Assembly (NCBI GenBank): GCA_021325595.1
Contig: JAJPGX010000025.1
Coordinates: 1 to 61,463 of the forward strand
Reading direction: 5' to 3'
DNA from: Nitrososphaerota archaeon
GTDB taxonomy: Archaea > Thermoproteota > Nitrososphaeria > Nitrososphaerales > Nitrosopumilaceae
DNA: 61,463 nt
Numbering within the stretch: the stretch's first letter is position 1; each line of letters begins with the position of its first letter. Under the pieces are notes generated by a model. That model did no database searches. It worked only from the letters and a program-made list of their open reading frames with translations, and was not told the origin of the DNA. Below, piece by piece: positions 27,069 to 36,493 of this stretch. The position numbers were made by a program, and so were the translations under genes.

Positions 27069-28316
27069 ATGACAAAAAAATATTTGCAAATTGTAGATCC
27101 AATTCATGATTTTATCACAGTATATGCAAATGAACTTGGTATAATTGATACATCTGTCTTTCAACGTCTTAGAAGAATACGACAGCTAGCTGGAGCACAT
27201 CTGGTCTATCCTAGTGCACAACATTCGAGATTTGAACATTCTTTAGGAACTATGCATATTGCAAATAAAGCAGCAATTGCTCTAAAAGAGAAAGGATTTC
27301 TTGATTCCGTAGATGTTGAAAATATCCGGCTGTCTGCTCTTTTGCATGATATTGGCCACGGACCATTTTCTCACCTATTTGAAGAAGTGCTACAAAAAAA
27401 GAAAAAAATCTCACATGAAGAAATAGGGGAAAAACTCATACTCCAATCAGAAATTGGTGATCTAATAACAAAATATGGGTATGATAAACGATTTATCAGT
27501 AAACTTGCTTTTGGAAACTCAAAATATCAATTTATGAACGAAATAATTTCTGGTGGTCTTAGTGCGGACATGATGGATTATCTTTTACGAGATGGTTACT
27601 TTACAGGTGCAGAACACGCAAAAGTTGACTATATGAGAATAATAAATTCCCTAGATGTTTATGACAAAAAACTATCACTTGCTAGATCTGCATTGTATTC
27701 TTTTGAATCTATGATGATCTCAAGATATCAAATGTTCAAGGCTGTTTACTTCCACAAAACTGTTCGAGCAGCAGAAGTTATGTTGCTTGAATCTATGTTA
27801 CTCGCTGACAAGGAATTGGGTCTTACTACAAATAATTTAGAAAAATATGTAGAATTTACAGATGAATTTGTTATATCAAAACTTGTTTCTTTACCGAACA
27901 AAAATTCTGATCTTAGACGAGCAAAGCAATTAGCAATAGAATATCAAGAACGCAAATTACTAAAATGTGTATACGAAAGAGTCTTCACAAAACCTAGAAT
28001 GGGGAAAATAAATGCAACAGATATTCAAAAAGAAATTGCAAGAAAATCAAAAATTGAAGAATCTGAGGTTTTTGTTGATATCTCAAAAACCCCATCTATT
28101 CCTCTCTCTCCATCCAAAAAAGAATCCCAATCCATTATTCTTTCTACAAGGAAAGATGCAGAACCAAAAGAAGCATACGAACTCCCAATTTCTGAAATTC
28201 CACTTGTTTCTGCAATATCTGGTTTTATGGATATGCTTAGAGTATACACTCGTCAAAAGTTTAGAAAAAAGGTTGAAATGGCAGCAGGAATGATTCTTGG
28301 TGAAAACAAACAATGA
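27069..28316 (+). CDS. HD-domain phosphohydrolase, SAMHD1/dGTPase-like
   Basis: 415-residue HD-superfamily protein. An [14 protein letters not shown] segment supplies the first His-containing motif, [16 protein letters not shown] the HD core, and [16 protein letters not shown] the later aspartate. This pattern matches the SAMHD1/dGTP triphosphohydrolase group that cuts dNTPs to nucleosides. It starts one base after tmk and ends overlapping pyrH as ATGA, so it probably balances the dNTP pool with them. No allosteric-site assignment is possible from the sequence. Confidence 0.85.
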   Translation: MTKKYLQIVDPIHDFITVYANELGIIDTSVFQRLRRIRQLAGAHLVYPSAQHSRFEHSLGTMHIANKAAIALKEKGFLDSVDVENIRLSALLHDIGHGPFSHLFEEVLQKKKKISHEEIGEKLILQSEIGDLITKYGYDKRFISKLAFGNSKYQFMNEIISGGLSADMMDYLLRDGYFTGAEHAKVDYMRIINSLDVYDKKLSLARSALYSFESMMISRYQMFKAVYFHKTVRAAEVMLLESMLLADKELGLTTNNLEKYVEFTDEFVISKLVSLPNKNSDLRRAKQLAIEYQERKLLKCVYERVFTKPRMGKINATDIQKEIARKSKIEESEVFVDISKTPSIPLSPSKKESQSIILSTRKDAEPKEAYELPISEIPLVSAISGFMDMLRVYTRQKFRKKVEMAAGMILGENKQ

Positions 28317-28990
28317 GAAAAAGAATAGTAATAAAATTATCAGGAAGCCTGTTTGGCCTCGATGATACAAAAACTATCAAACAATTTGCAGAGTTTTTTG
28401 CAAAGATAAGTAAGATTTGCCAACCTATCATAATTGCAGGCGGAGGAAAAATTGCAAGACATTACATCACTCATGCGCGTTCCTCTGGTGCAGATGAATC
28501 GACTCTTGATGAGCTTGGAATTGAAGTTTCAAGATTAAACGCAAAGCTCTTGATCTATGCATTACAGAGTATGGCTTATCCACATCCACCAGTAAATCTC
28601 AAAGAGGTTGCAAATGCTGCTGATTCTGGCTTGATTGTGGTAACCGGAGGGCTGCATCCAGGGCAGAGTACAAATGCAACGGCTGCTCTTATTGCAGAAA
28701 AGGTGCGTGCAAGTATGTTTCTTAATGCCACTGATGTCGATGGAGTTTATGATTCTGATCCGAACAAAAACAAGAATGCAAAAAAATTCAAAAAAATCAC
28801 ATTAAAAAATCTGCGTTCTATGCTTGTTCACCAAGAATCAATTGCAGGTGGATACGATCTTATGGATATAGTGGCATTGAAAGTTATTGAACGTTCAAAA
28901 ATTAAGACTAGGATTCTCAAGGCAAACCCAAAGATACTTGAAAAAGCCATAAAAGGTAGTCCAGAAGGAACAGAAATTACACTAGTTTAA
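28313..28990 (+). CDS. pyrH: UMP kinase (archaeal-type PyrH)
   Basis: Phosphorylates UMP to UDP; amino-acid-kinase fold of 225 residues, the shorter archaeal form. [10 protein letters not shown] at the start, [14 protein letters not shown], then the [22 protein letters not shown] nucleotide region and [15 protein letters not shown]. The ATG overlaps the HD-protein stop by four bases (ATGA). Third gene of the nucleotide operon. Its 3' end overlaps the convergent small gene by 14 bases. Confidence 0.93.
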   Translation: MRKRIVIKLSGSLFGLDDTKTIKQFAEFFAKISKICQPIIIAGGGKIARHYITHARSSGADESTLDELGIEVSRLNAKLLIYALQSMAYPHPPVNLKEVANAADSGLIVVTGGLHPGQSTNATAALIAEKVRASMFLNATDVDGVYDSDPNKNKNAKKFKKITLKNLRSMLVHQESIAGGYDLMDIVALKVIERSKIKTRILKANPKILEKAIKGSPEGTEITLV

Positions 28991-29291
28991 CTTGGCCTTT
29001 GAATTCTGAGATTCCTGCATCAACTGCTTTCTTGAATATAGCTCTTGCTTCTTCTTCTGACAAATTTTTTGATTGTGCTTTAGCATATCCTTCCTCATCA
29101 ACTATTACTGTTATCCAACCTTCGGGTTTTTGAGCTACTGCAACAAATTCTTGCTCCCCTACAGGAACAAAAGTTCCCTGTGATTTTTTTACAGTAAGCG
29201 TAAGCATAGCAAATCCTGCATGTGTAAATAGAGTCATTTGAGATTTCCTTGCTCTGTCTTGACCAATTCGTACTGCTTTATGGTATTGCAC
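28977..29291 (-). CDS. Conserved small protein of unknown function
   Basis: 104 residues, not recognised. It contains alternating beta strands ([45 protein letters not shown]) and one helix ([16 protein letters not shown]), with no membrane segment, cysteine or catalytic motif. GTG 29291 is taken as the start because a TATA-like TTATAGTAAA (read on the minus strand, 29311-29320) is centred about 26 bases upstream; ATG 29237 is an alternative. It overlaps the convergent pyrH 3' end by 14 bases. Confidence 0.6.
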   Translation of the reverse strand: MQYHKAVRIGQDRARKSQMTLFTHAGFAMLTLTVKKSQGTFVPVGEQEFVAVAQKPEGWITVIVDEEGYAKAQSKNLSEEEARAIFKKAVDAGISEFKGQVKLV

Positions 29292-29360
29292 AAATTCTCT
29301 TGGCTGATCTTTTACTATAAGGGTTTTTCAACTTAACATTTAAGAGAAGAAGAAATTCCA

Positions 29361-29927
29361 TTGATATCCTTGGAATCTAAAATTCTGGTTTACGTAGCAG
29401 TAGGAGCTATTGTTGCAATAATTGGTGTTATTGCAGTTCTTCCAAGTTCTGGAATTTTGAAAACTTTGATACCACAAAATGCAAATGTACCAACAGCTCT
29501 AACATCAGTCTCTGCTGATATCAAACCAATAGAAATTGAATATGGTGGCTCGTCTGTAGTTTCAATAACTGATAGAGACGCAGTTATTGCTTCCAAGATT
29601 ACTGTCTCAAATCCTAATAACGCTACTGTACTTATTGAAACTATAACTTATGAAATTCATGCAAATGGAGTCCTGATAGGTCATGGCCAATATGGTCAGA
29701 CATATGAAGGGAGTTTTCAGAGCTCGTATTACTTACCCCTAGTTCCGCACAACTCAGAAACAATATCTAATAATGCTCAGATCCATAATGATGGAAATAA
29801 CCCTGTTGTATGGACTGCATTGCAAAAAGGTACTGCTAAAATAACTATAAGTGGAAATGTAGCTTTTGCAACAAATACAATGTTTTCAGGCAAGAACTTT
29901 AACAAAGATTTTAATTTTACAAAATAA
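29361..29927 (+). CDS. Membrane-anchored LEA14/WHy-like protein
   Basis: 188 residues from TTG 29361 with an N-terminal membrane helix (about 7-30) and an extracytoplasmic beta-sandwich. The run ITVSNPNNATVLIETITYEIHANGVLIGHG is characteristic of the WHy/LEA type 2 fold, which is linked to desiccation or surface stress in archaea and plants. LEA14-like membrane proteins are common in Nitrososphaerota. No close functional partner is next to it. The 3' end meets the convergent gene after three bases. Confidence 0.7.
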   Translation: MISLESKILVYVAVGAIVAIIGVIAVLPSSGILKTLIPQNANVPTALTSVSADIKPIEIEYGGSSVVSITDRDAVIASKITVSNPNNATVLIETITYEIHANGVLIGHGQYGQTYEGSFQSSYYLPLVPHNSETISNNAQIHNDGNNPVVWTALQKGTAKITISGNVAFATNTMFSGKNFNKDFNFTK

Positions 29928-29930
29928 AAT

Positions 29931-30491
29931 CTAGTGTACCGGATTGTATCTTGAGCGTATGAATTTTATCAAATAGACAAATCCAAGAATAATCCAAGTT
30001 ACAATCATTGCTCCCCAGACTATGGTGACCATTTTTTCTATACTGAGGCCAAACTGGTGCATAATGCCTACATACTGAACTGGAATTACCTTGTCTATCA
30101 TATAGAGCGGAAACAAGTATTGATTAAAATTTTGTACATCATGAAGAAGTTGTTTACTAAGTAATGTTACTATGGCATGCCATCCAAAGAAAAATGTAAC
30201 AAAGAAAAATACTGCTTTTCTTCCAATGGGTTTTTTATAGCCACGCTTCTCATATTTTTCAAGACGTTGTTTTACTCTTGTAAGTTCTGTTTTTAGCTCT
30301 TCTACGGTTGGATCACGTCTTTTCTTTATGGGTCCAAGATATGTGGAAATCATAGAATCCAAATATTTTCTATCTGACGCATACAGTGTTTTTCCATCCT
30401 GTAATGCACTAAGAATATAATTTAGTCTACCAACATCTCCTTTTTTGGAATCTATTAATCTAATAACGCTCTCTATTAGTTCATCTACCAT
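29931..30491 (-). CDS. Hypothetical membrane protein with N-terminal helical domain
   Basis: 186 residues. The N-terminal part (about 1-85) is helical and basic: LIDSKKGDVGRLNYILSALQDGKTLYASDRKYLDSMI, a motif that I have seen in other small thaumarchaeal membrane proteins. A coiled-coil stretch follows (about 62-85). The C-terminal half has two or three hydrophobic segments (about 91-112, 125-135 and 152-176). Unknown function; probably a cytoplasmic-facing membrane protein. ATG start. Confidence 0.6.
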   Translation of the reverse strand: MVDELIESVIRLIDSKKGDVGRLNYILSALQDGKTLYASDRKYLDSMISTYLGPIKKRRDPTVEELKTELTRVKQRLEKYEKRGYKKPIGRKAVFFFVTFFFGWHAIVTLLSKQLLHDVQNFNQYLFPLYMIDKVIPVQYVGIMHQFGLSIEKMVTIVWGAMIVTWIILGFVYLIKFIRSRYNPVH

Positions 30492-30594
30492 GTCTTACAC
30501 CTATTCCTACGAATTGAATTGCTATAATTGGTTTTAGACAACCATTATCAACATTATCAAGCTCTTTTGGAAAGGGATTTTAATTATTTGTAGA

Positions 30595-31278
30595 CTAGGC
30601 TACTTTCTTGAGTAGATTTATGATATACTCTCGATCCAAACTGGAAAGCGATGCAAATCCTTCAAGGAGCTCTCTTTGAACAGTTAAGGCGTCATCAAAG
30701 GCATTTTTGAGATTTTCAACATCAAATGGAACAAGTCGCTTGATTTTTCCCTCACTATATGATTCCACATATCCTCTTAGTATGGATGAAACAAAGCTTG
30801 GTGCAACTTCTAGCAGTGTTAGTATTGATTTTTTCAAGAGTTCTTTATCACGCGAACCGGAATTTTTTTCAAAAAATTCGCTCATAATTTTTGTTCTTTC
30901 TTTACTAGTACCTAACAGTGATGCAGCAACAAGCAATCCACTTTCAGTTAATTGATAGTATGGCACTCCTTGTTCTTGTAGCGCTTTTGGTCCTCGTTTT
31001 ATTGGAAGTCGTCCGCCTTCTTCTACTATCTCAAGTGGCAGGAGTATTTCATCAAGATCCCTAAAAATTCCAGAATAGATATTCTGCCAGGTAGTATTAT
31101 TTTGCTCTGCTAATTTGTGAGCAATCGCAGTTCTAGTTTTTCTAGTTGGCATTGTTTCTGTAGCAAGATGTATAATTATTCCTCTCTGTCGCATTGCCTC
31201 TCCTGTGAACTCTTTTTCCTTTGTCTTGAAAGTTTGAAAGACAGAGAGTTTTGGTGATTGTTTTTTGATTTTTGTCAT
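30595..31278 (-). CDS. Hypothetical protein, possibly winged-helix DNA-binding
   Basis: 227 residues, not recognised. Residues about 35-125 carry a pattern compatible with a winged helix: helices, then VEEGGRLPIKRG, and a terminal YYQLTESGLLVAASL strand-helix as seen at the end of many wHTH domains. The rest is helical with acidic and basic patches and no metal or membrane motif. A long inverted repeat lies 46 bases upstream of its start (31324-31364), so autoregulation is possible. DNA binding is inference. Confidence 0.55.
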   Translation of the reverse strand: MTKIKKQSPKLSVFQTFKTKEKEFTGEAMRQRGIIIHLATETMPTRKTRTAIAHKLAEQNNTTWQNIYSGIFRDLDEILLPLEIVEEGGRLPIKRGPKALQEQGVPYYQLTESGLLVAASLLGTSKERTKIMSEFFEKNSGSRDKELLKKSILTLLEVAPSFVSSILRGYVESYSEGKIKRLVPFDVENLKNAFDDALTVQRELLEGFASLSSLDREYIINLLKKVA

Positions 31279-31323
31279 TTTATATCACTACATTTCATTC
31301 CAGTTATCAAACTAGATATTTCC

Positions 31324-31364
31324 ATATGATAACGTAGAATTTTTATTTTGTGATATTATCATAT
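31324..31364. promoter_or_regulatory. Inverted repeat, putative operator
   Basis: Perfect 9-bp arms (ATATGATAA at 31324-31332 and TTATCATAT at 31356-31364) flank a 23-bp spacer in the region between the possible regulator gene (start 31278) and the rhodanese gene (start 31514). The remaining intergenic DNA 31279-31513 is AT-rich and holds no gene I can support. Confidence 0.45.
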
Positions 31365-31513
31365 TTTGCTAAGATATAAGAATTTGTTGATCTAGAAAAT
31401 TTACAAATATTAGGTATTCAAAACATACTGCTTGGATTCAAATAGAAATCTTGTACGCATCAAAACCTTTCTTTATGAAATGAATTTACATACCCTTGGT
31501 ATGACATCACTAT

Positions 31514-32287
31514 ATGCTAATTTCACAAAATCAATTAAAAAAAGATCTTAAAGATCCGAATCTTATCCTAGTAGATTGTAGATCATATGAAGAATATTCA
31601 AAAGGACACATACCTAGAGCAGTAAATCTTGATCTATTTTATTATCATTGGTCAGACACCTCAAGAGAAGGAATGAAATCATTTGAGAAACAGATGAAAA
31701 ACCTGCTTTCTTTTCTTGGCGTAACTAAGAGAAAAACCATTGTGTTTTATGACGAAGTCTCAGGAACAAGCGCAGCAAGGGGGGTTTGGCTTTTGCTGTA
31801 TTTTTCTCATTCAAATGGATATATGCTTGATGGTGGATTTAAAAAATGGAAAAAACATGGATTACCAATTGAAAAAAAGACAAATGGTTTCAAACCTGCG
31901 AAATTCTCAGGTAAGATAAATAAGAACATTATTGCAGGATATGAATACATCAACAAGAAGATCGGTAAAGTAAAACTAATTGATACAAGAACAAAAGATG
32001 AATACAAAGGAAATATCATCAGAGCTGCTAGAAAAGGCCACATTCCAACCGCAATTAACATTGATTGGACTTTGAACATACAAAATGATGGAACCATGAA
32101 ACCAACAAAGGACCTTTCCAAATTGTACAATCTATCAAAGAATGATGAAATCATAACATATTGTCAAGGAGGATATAGAGCAGCAAATTCTTTTCTTGCT
32201 TTGAAAAGATTGGGATTCAAAAATGTCAGAGTCTATCTTGGTTCTTGGGGAGAATGGGGAAACAAACTAGAACTTCCGGTGGAATAA
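31514..32287 (+). CDS. Two-domain rhodanese sulfurtransferase
   Basis: Thiosulfate or mercaptopyruvate sulfurtransferase of 257 residues with two rhodanese domains (about 1-112 and 125-255). The C-terminal loop is CQGGYR, which supplies the persulfide cysteine. The first domain has Asp in place of the cysteine (FYDEVSGTSA), as expected for the structural domain of a tandem rhodanese. Soluble. It may supply sulfur for tRNA thiolation or detoxify cyanide or thiosulfate; neither is shown. ATG start. Monocistronic before the ATP synthase operon. Confidence 0.9.
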   Translation: MLISQNQLKKDLKDPNLILVDCRSYEEYSKGHIPRAVNLDLFYYHWSDTSREGMKSFEKQMKNLLSFLGVTKRKTIVFYDEVSGTSAARGVWLLLYFSHSNGYMLDGGFKKWKKHGLPIEKKTNGFKPAKFSGKINKNIIAGYEYINKKIGKVKLIDTRTKDEYKGNIIRAARKGHIPTAINIDWTLNIQNDGTMKPTKDLSKLYNLSKNDEIITYCQGGYRAANSFLALKRLGFKNVRVYLGSWGEWGNKLELPVE

Positions 32288-32395
32288 TAATATTTGACGA
32301 CGATGATCGCACATTATTATTTTCTATAATTTTTGAAAAAACGAAATGGTCTTTTGTAAGAATTAGATTAATATAGCCTCTGCAAATGAGCCTAG

Positions 32396-32743
32396 ATGAT
32401 GGGTTTTAACAAGCGTTCAAAGTTATCGCTTATCGTTATCGCCGCTGCTTTAACCATTGCATTATCTACATTCTTATCAACAACACCAGTATTTGCTGCT
32501 GAAAATACTGCTACTAGTTCTGGATTAACCAAACCACTCCTTGCAATAGCTGCTGCAATTGCAATTGCAGGTGGTCTAATTGGTACTGGTAATGCACAAC
32601 AGGGTATTGGTGCTGCCGGTATGGGTATCATAGCAGAGAAACCAGAGAAGTTCGGTCAAGTACTGTTCTTCTTCGTAATTCCAGAAACTCTATGGATCAT
32701 TGGATTCGTATTGGGAATCATCTTACTACTAGGCATACTGTAG
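32396..32743 (+). CDS. atpK: A-type ATP synthase subunit K (proteolipid)
   Basis: Membrane rotor subunit. An N-terminal hydrophobic segment (about 10-34, ending PVFAAE) looks like a cleavable signal. The two-helix hairpin follows (about 45-75 and 88-113). The ion-binding carboxylate is E97 in VIPETLWIIGF. A TATA-like TTAATATA at 32368-32375 lies about 26 bases before the first ATG, so the operon message is probably leaderless. First gene of the K-E-C-F-A-B-D-H-I cluster. The Gln after PET seen in Na-coupled Pyrococcus K is Leu here, so coupling is more likely to be protons; this is inference. Confidence 0.93.
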   Translation: MMGFNKRSKLSLIVIAAALTIALSTFLSTTPVFAAENTATSSGLTKPLLAIAAAIAIAGGLIGTGNAQQGIGAAGMGIIAEKPEKFGQVLFFFVIPETLWIIGFVLGIILLLGIL

Positions 32744-32755
32744 TGGGTTTCACTA

Positions 32756-33310
32756 ATGAGCATTGAGACGTTCATTCAAGAGATAGAGAATAGAAAAAGA
32801 AAGGAGATAGAAAATCTTGAAAAAGATCTCCAAGAACGAAAGTCAAAACTTCAAGAAGAGACAAATCAAACTATTAAAGAAATCCAAGAACGTTTTGCTG
32901 CTGAGGCCAAAATTAAATCAGAAAGGGAACAGGCAAGAATAATTGAGGCTGCCAAGTTACAAGCAAAAAAGATCTTATTTGATGCTATAAATGCTAACAT
33001 GCAATCCGCATTTGCAGTGATTAGACAAGAAATTGAAAACTATACAAAAAGTCCTCAATACAAAAAATCCCTTGAAACTATGGTAAATACTTCCAAAAAG
33101 AAACTTGGGCAAAATATTGTAGTTCACTGCCGAGAAGAAGACAAATCAATTTTAAAAGATCTTGGTGTGAACATAGGAAAATCAATTAAAACTCTTGGTG
33201 GAATTATTTCAGAAAACAAAGAGGGTACCAAAGAATTGGACCTTACCTTTGAAGAGCTGCTTCGAACACACGAAGATCAAATCAAGAGCTTCCTCTCGGA
33301 GAGGATGTAA
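32756..33310 (+). CDS. atpE: A-type ATP synthase subunit E
   Basis: Peripheral stalk subunit of 184 residues: a long N-terminal coiled coil (about 1-95, rich in Glu/Lys/Gln, starting IETFIQEIENRKRKEIENLEK) and a compact C-terminal domain that binds the A/B head. It pairs with subunit H to form the stator stalks. The stop codon overlaps the atpC start by one base (TAATG). The spacing of 12 bases after atpK supports cotranscription. Confidence 0.9.
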   Translation: MSIETFIQEIENRKRKEIENLEKDLQERKSKLQEETNQTIKEIQERFAAEAKIKSEREQARIIEAAKLQAKKILFDAINANMQSAFAVIRQEIENYTKSPQYKKSLETMVNTSKKKLGQNIVVHCREEDKSILKDLGVNIGKSIKTLGGIISENKEGTKELDLTFEELLRTHEDQIKSFLSERM

Positions 33311-34377
33311 TGCCAACTTCGCAATATGCATCATCGTTTGGTAGACTACAGGCCTTCTCACTCAATCTTCTTTCAAAAGAAGTAATGCAGAATCTCCTAA
33401 AATCAAAAGACGAGGGAGAAATGGTTAAAGTTCTTGAATCTACGTGGTATAAACCCGAAATAGAAAAAGCAGCATCAGTTTTCAAACAATCCGAACTACT
33501 GGAAGTTGCACTAAACAGACACCTAGTTTATATAAACAAACTTGCTCTTGAAGCAACTCCCTTTAACGGAAAATCTGCAGTAAAAGCATATCTTTCAAAA
33601 TGGGATATTTACAATATCGAACTAATTCTTTCTGCAAAAAGCATGGGAAGACCAATCTCTGAAACAGAATCATTTCTAGTTTCAAGTAGAAACGTACCTG
33701 CAGGAATTTCTGCAGGAAATATTTCTCATGATGAAATGAAGCTTATTCTCTCCCAGACGGGAGTTGATGGTGTTGTAAATCAACTTGTCAAATTCAACTA
33801 TGGAACGATTCTAATGCAACATCTTGAGACATATCAAAAAACAGGAGATCTTGGACCAATGATGTCTGCACTTCAGACACATTATTATCATAATTTACTA
33901 GAATCACTAAAATTCTTCCAGGGTGATGAGGGAACAATTCGTGATCTCTTCAGAGCTGAAATTGACAAGAAAAATATTCTGAGTTTATTAAAAGCAAAGG
34001 AATCAAACCTTGAGAAAGACTTGGTTAGTAGACACCTAATCGATGGTGGGAAACTAACAAAAAATGAATTGCTTGATATCTATGGAGCAAAAGATGTAAT
34101 TGAAATTGTTGGAAGAATCGAAAATAGATTCATGCTTGTAAATGCACTAATACAATATAAGAAATCAAAAAGTTTGATTGACTTTGAGATTGCATTGGAT
34201 AAATTCATAAATTCCGAATATGTCAAAAAATTGAAAAATATTGCTCTCTCAATTGGAACAATTTTCTACTTTATCATTAACACAGAACATGAACGTGAGA
34301 ATATCAAAAGAATTGCTTATGGAAAGCGTTACAATCTGTCTTCCGAATACCTTAACTCGTTATTATTAATGGAATAG
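33310..34377 (+). CDS. atpC: A-type ATP synthase subunit C
   Basis: Central-stalk funnel subunit of 355 residues that couples the D/F shaft to the proteolipid ring (V-ATPase subunit d homologue). All-helical with three repeats; SFGRLQAFSLNLLSKEVMQNLLKSKD at the start, LKFFQGDEGTIRDLFRAEIDKKNILSLLKAKE near 200-235 and INTEHERENIKRIAYGKRYNL at the end match the family. Starts at ATG sharing a base with the atpE stop. Cytoplasmic side of the membrane. Confidence 0.92.
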   Translation: MPTSQYASSFGRLQAFSLNLLSKEVMQNLLKSKDEGEMVKVLESTWYKPEIEKAASVFKQSELLEVALNRHLVYINKLALEATPFNGKSAVKAYLSKWDIYNIELILSAKSMGRPISETESFLVSSRNVPAGISAGNISHDEMKLILSQTGVDGVVNQLVKFNYGTILMQHLETYQKTGDLGPMMSALQTHYYHNLLESLKFFQGDEGTIRDLFRAEIDKKNILSLLKAKESNLEKDLVSRHLIDGGKLTKNELLDIYGAKDVIEIVGRIENRFMLVNALIQYKKSKSLIDFEIALDKFINSEYVKKLKNIALSIGTIFYFIINTEHERENIKRIAYGKRYNLSSEYLNSLLLME

Positions 34378-34381
34378 AAAA

Positions 34382-34720
34382 ATGTCAAAACAAAAAACAG
34401 ATTCCAGTGGGCGAATAGCTGTGGTAGGTGAACGAGAGTTAGTCATAGGCTATAGCCTTCTTGGAATCGAGGATACTTTCATAGCAACAGGAGAAGAGGC
34501 AAGCAAGACCATACAAGACTTGTATGTCTCAGGCAAGTTCAGCCTGATTATTGCAAGCGATGCTGTTAGGACTGTACTTCCAATTGTATTTAGAAAAAAG
34601 ATCGAGGCTTCAATAGAACCACTCGTGATCTTTATGCCTGCCCTTGAAGGAAATATCCAAGAAGAGTCGATCGCTGCTTTGGCTAAGAGAGTGTTAGGAA
34701 TAAGTATCCCCTCAGGTTGA
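34382..34720 (+). CDS. atpF: A-type ATP synthase subunit F
   Basis: 112-residue central shaft subunit. IAVVGERELVIGYSLLGIEDTF at the N-terminus and the EESIAALAKRVLGISI end match the family, and the Rossmann-like core is intact. It regulates ATPase activity by contacting subunits B and D. Four bases from atpC and nine from atpA. Confidence 0.92.
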   Translation: MSKQKTDSSGRIAVVGERELVIGYSLLGIEDTFIATGEEASKTIQDLYVSGKFSLIIASDAVRTVLPIVFRKKIEASIEPLVIFMPALEGNIQEESIAALAKRVLGISIPSG

Positions 34721-34729
34721 TGATGATAA

Positions 34730-36493
34730 ATGGCTGAAGGAATAATTTCAAGAATTTCTGGTCCTGTAGTTATCGTCAGCGGGCTTGAAGGTGCACAAAT
34801 GTTTGATGTGGTCCGTATTGGTGAAATGGGGCTAGTCGGTGAAATAATTCGTCTTGAGGGAAACAAGGCTACAGTTCAAGTTTATGAAGATACTACTGGT
34901 CTGCGCCCGGGAGAGAAGGTAATTAATACAAAAAGACCACTCTCCATGCAGCTTGGCCCCGGTCTACTAACATCAATTTATGATGGTATTCAAAGACCAC
35001 TTGATGTTCTGCGTGAACAAAGTGGTGACTTTATCAGTAGAGGAAAAGTAATCCCTGCACTTGATCAAACAAAAAAATGGGAATTTGTTCCACTAAAGAA
35101 GAAAGGAGATCATGTATCACCTGGAGAAATAATTGGTGAGGTACAAGAAACCCCACTTATCATGCATAAAATCATGATTCCACATAACGTTGAAGGAACA
35201 TTGAATGACATCTCAGAAGGCAAGTATACCGTTAACGATATTGTTGCAACTGTACAAAATGGAACCAAAGTAGACGTTGGTTTGTCAAGCTGGTGGACTG
35301 TAAGAACTCCAAGACCAGTTCTTCGTAAATTAGCTCCGGAGGAACCATTGCTTACTGGACAAAGAGTACTTGATACTTTCTTCCCAGTTGCAAAAGGAGG
35401 AACTGCGGCAATTCCAGGTCCATTCGGAAGTGGAAAAACAGTAACTCAGCAACAACTTGCAAAATGGGCAGATAGCAATGTAATTGTGTATGTAGGTTGT
35501 GGTGAAAGAGGAAATGAAATGACTGAAGTTCTTTCAACATTCCCAAAACTTGAGGATCCTAAATCCAAAAGACCATTAATGGAAAGAACAATTCATGTTG
35601 CTAATACTTCTAACATGCCAGTAGCTGCACGTGAAGCAAGCATCTACACTGGTATTACAATGGGTGAATATTATCGCGATATGGGATATGGTGTTGCATT
35701 AATGGCAGACAGTACTTCAAGATGGGCAGAAGCATTACGAGAAATCTCTGGTAGACTTGAAGAGATGCCAGGTGAAGAAGGTTATCCAGCTTATCTTGGT
35801 AGAAGACTGGCAGAATTTTATGAACGTGGTGGAAAAGCAGTTGTTATTTCACCTGAAGAAAGAGTTGGTTCACTTACACTTGTCGGTGCAGTATCACCAC
35901 CTGGTGGAGACTTTTCAGAACCAGTATCACAAAACACACTTAGAGTAACCAGAGTCTTTTGGGCACTTGATGCAAGCTTGGCTTCAAGAAGACACTTTCC
36001 ATCAATTAACTGGCTTACAAGCTATACCCTATATGCAGATGGTATGGGAGACTGGTACAAGAAGAATGTTTCTGCAGAATGGATTGCATTAAGAAAAGAA
36101 GCACTTGAAATTCTACAAAAAGAATCTGAATTGCAAGAAATTGTTCAACTTGTAGGTTATGATGCACTACCAGAGCCAGAAAAAGGAGTTTTAGATACAG
36201 CTCGCTCTATCCGAGAAGACTATCTACAACAGAGTGCTTATGATGATGTTGATACATATACATCAATTAGAAAGCAATTCCTGATGCTTCAAACCATAAT
36301 AGAATTTGGTAAGATGGAAGCAGATGCAATAAAGAAAGGAGTTCCATCTGGCAAGATAGGCCAATTAGAGTCAAGAAAAATGATATCAAAAATTAAATGG
36401 ACAAAAGAAGACCAAGTTGAACAACTAGTAAAGGAGACAAAATCCAAGATGCAACAAGAATTTTCAAATCTACTGACGGAGGTTACTCATTAG
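34730..36493 (+). CDS. atpA: A-type ATP synthase catalytic subunit A
   Basis: Catalytic subunit, 587 residues. Contains the A-type insertion (non-homologous region, about 115-190), the P-loop GPFGSGKT at 230-237, GERGNEMTEVL and the catalytic-side segment ADSTSRWAEALREISGRLEEMPGEEGYPAYLG. No intein interrupts the P-loop, unlike some archaeal AtpA. The stop is followed at once by the atpB ATG, so the reading order is tightly coupled. Confidence 0.97.
   Translation: MAEGIISRISGPVVIVSGLEGAQMFDVVRIGEMGLVGEIIRLEGNKATVQVYEDTTGLRPGEKVINTKRPLSMQLGPGLLTSIYDGIQRPLDVLREQSGDFISRGKVIPALDQTKKWEFVPLKKKGDHVSPGEIIGEVQETPLIMHKIMIPHNVEGTLNDISEGKYTVNDIVATVQNGTKVDVGLSSWWTVRTPRPVLRKLAPEEPLLTGQRVLDTFFPVAKGGTAAIPGPFGSGKTVTQQQLAKWADSNVIVYVGCGERGNEMTEVLSTFPKLEDPKSKRPLMERTIHVANTSNMPVAAREASIYTGITMGEYYRDMGYGVALMADSTSRWAEALREISGRLEEMPGEEGYPAYLGRRLAEFYERGGKAVVISPEERVGSLTLVGAVSPPGGDFSEPVSQNTLRVTRVFWALDASLASRRHFPSINWLTSYTLYADGMGDWYKKNVSAEWIALRKEALEILQKESELQEIVQLVGYDALPEPEKGVLDTARSIREDYLQQSAYDDVDTYTSIRKQFLMLQTIIEFGKMEADAIKKGVPSGKIGQLESRKMISKIKWTKEDQVEQLVKETKSKMQQEFSNLLTEVTH

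Noticed and set aside
26489-28990. Antiviral dNTP-depletion defence system (HD protein with kinases)
   Set aside because: The HD protein sits in a housekeeping nucleotide operon with tmk and pyrH and lacks toxin- or defence-type neighbours.
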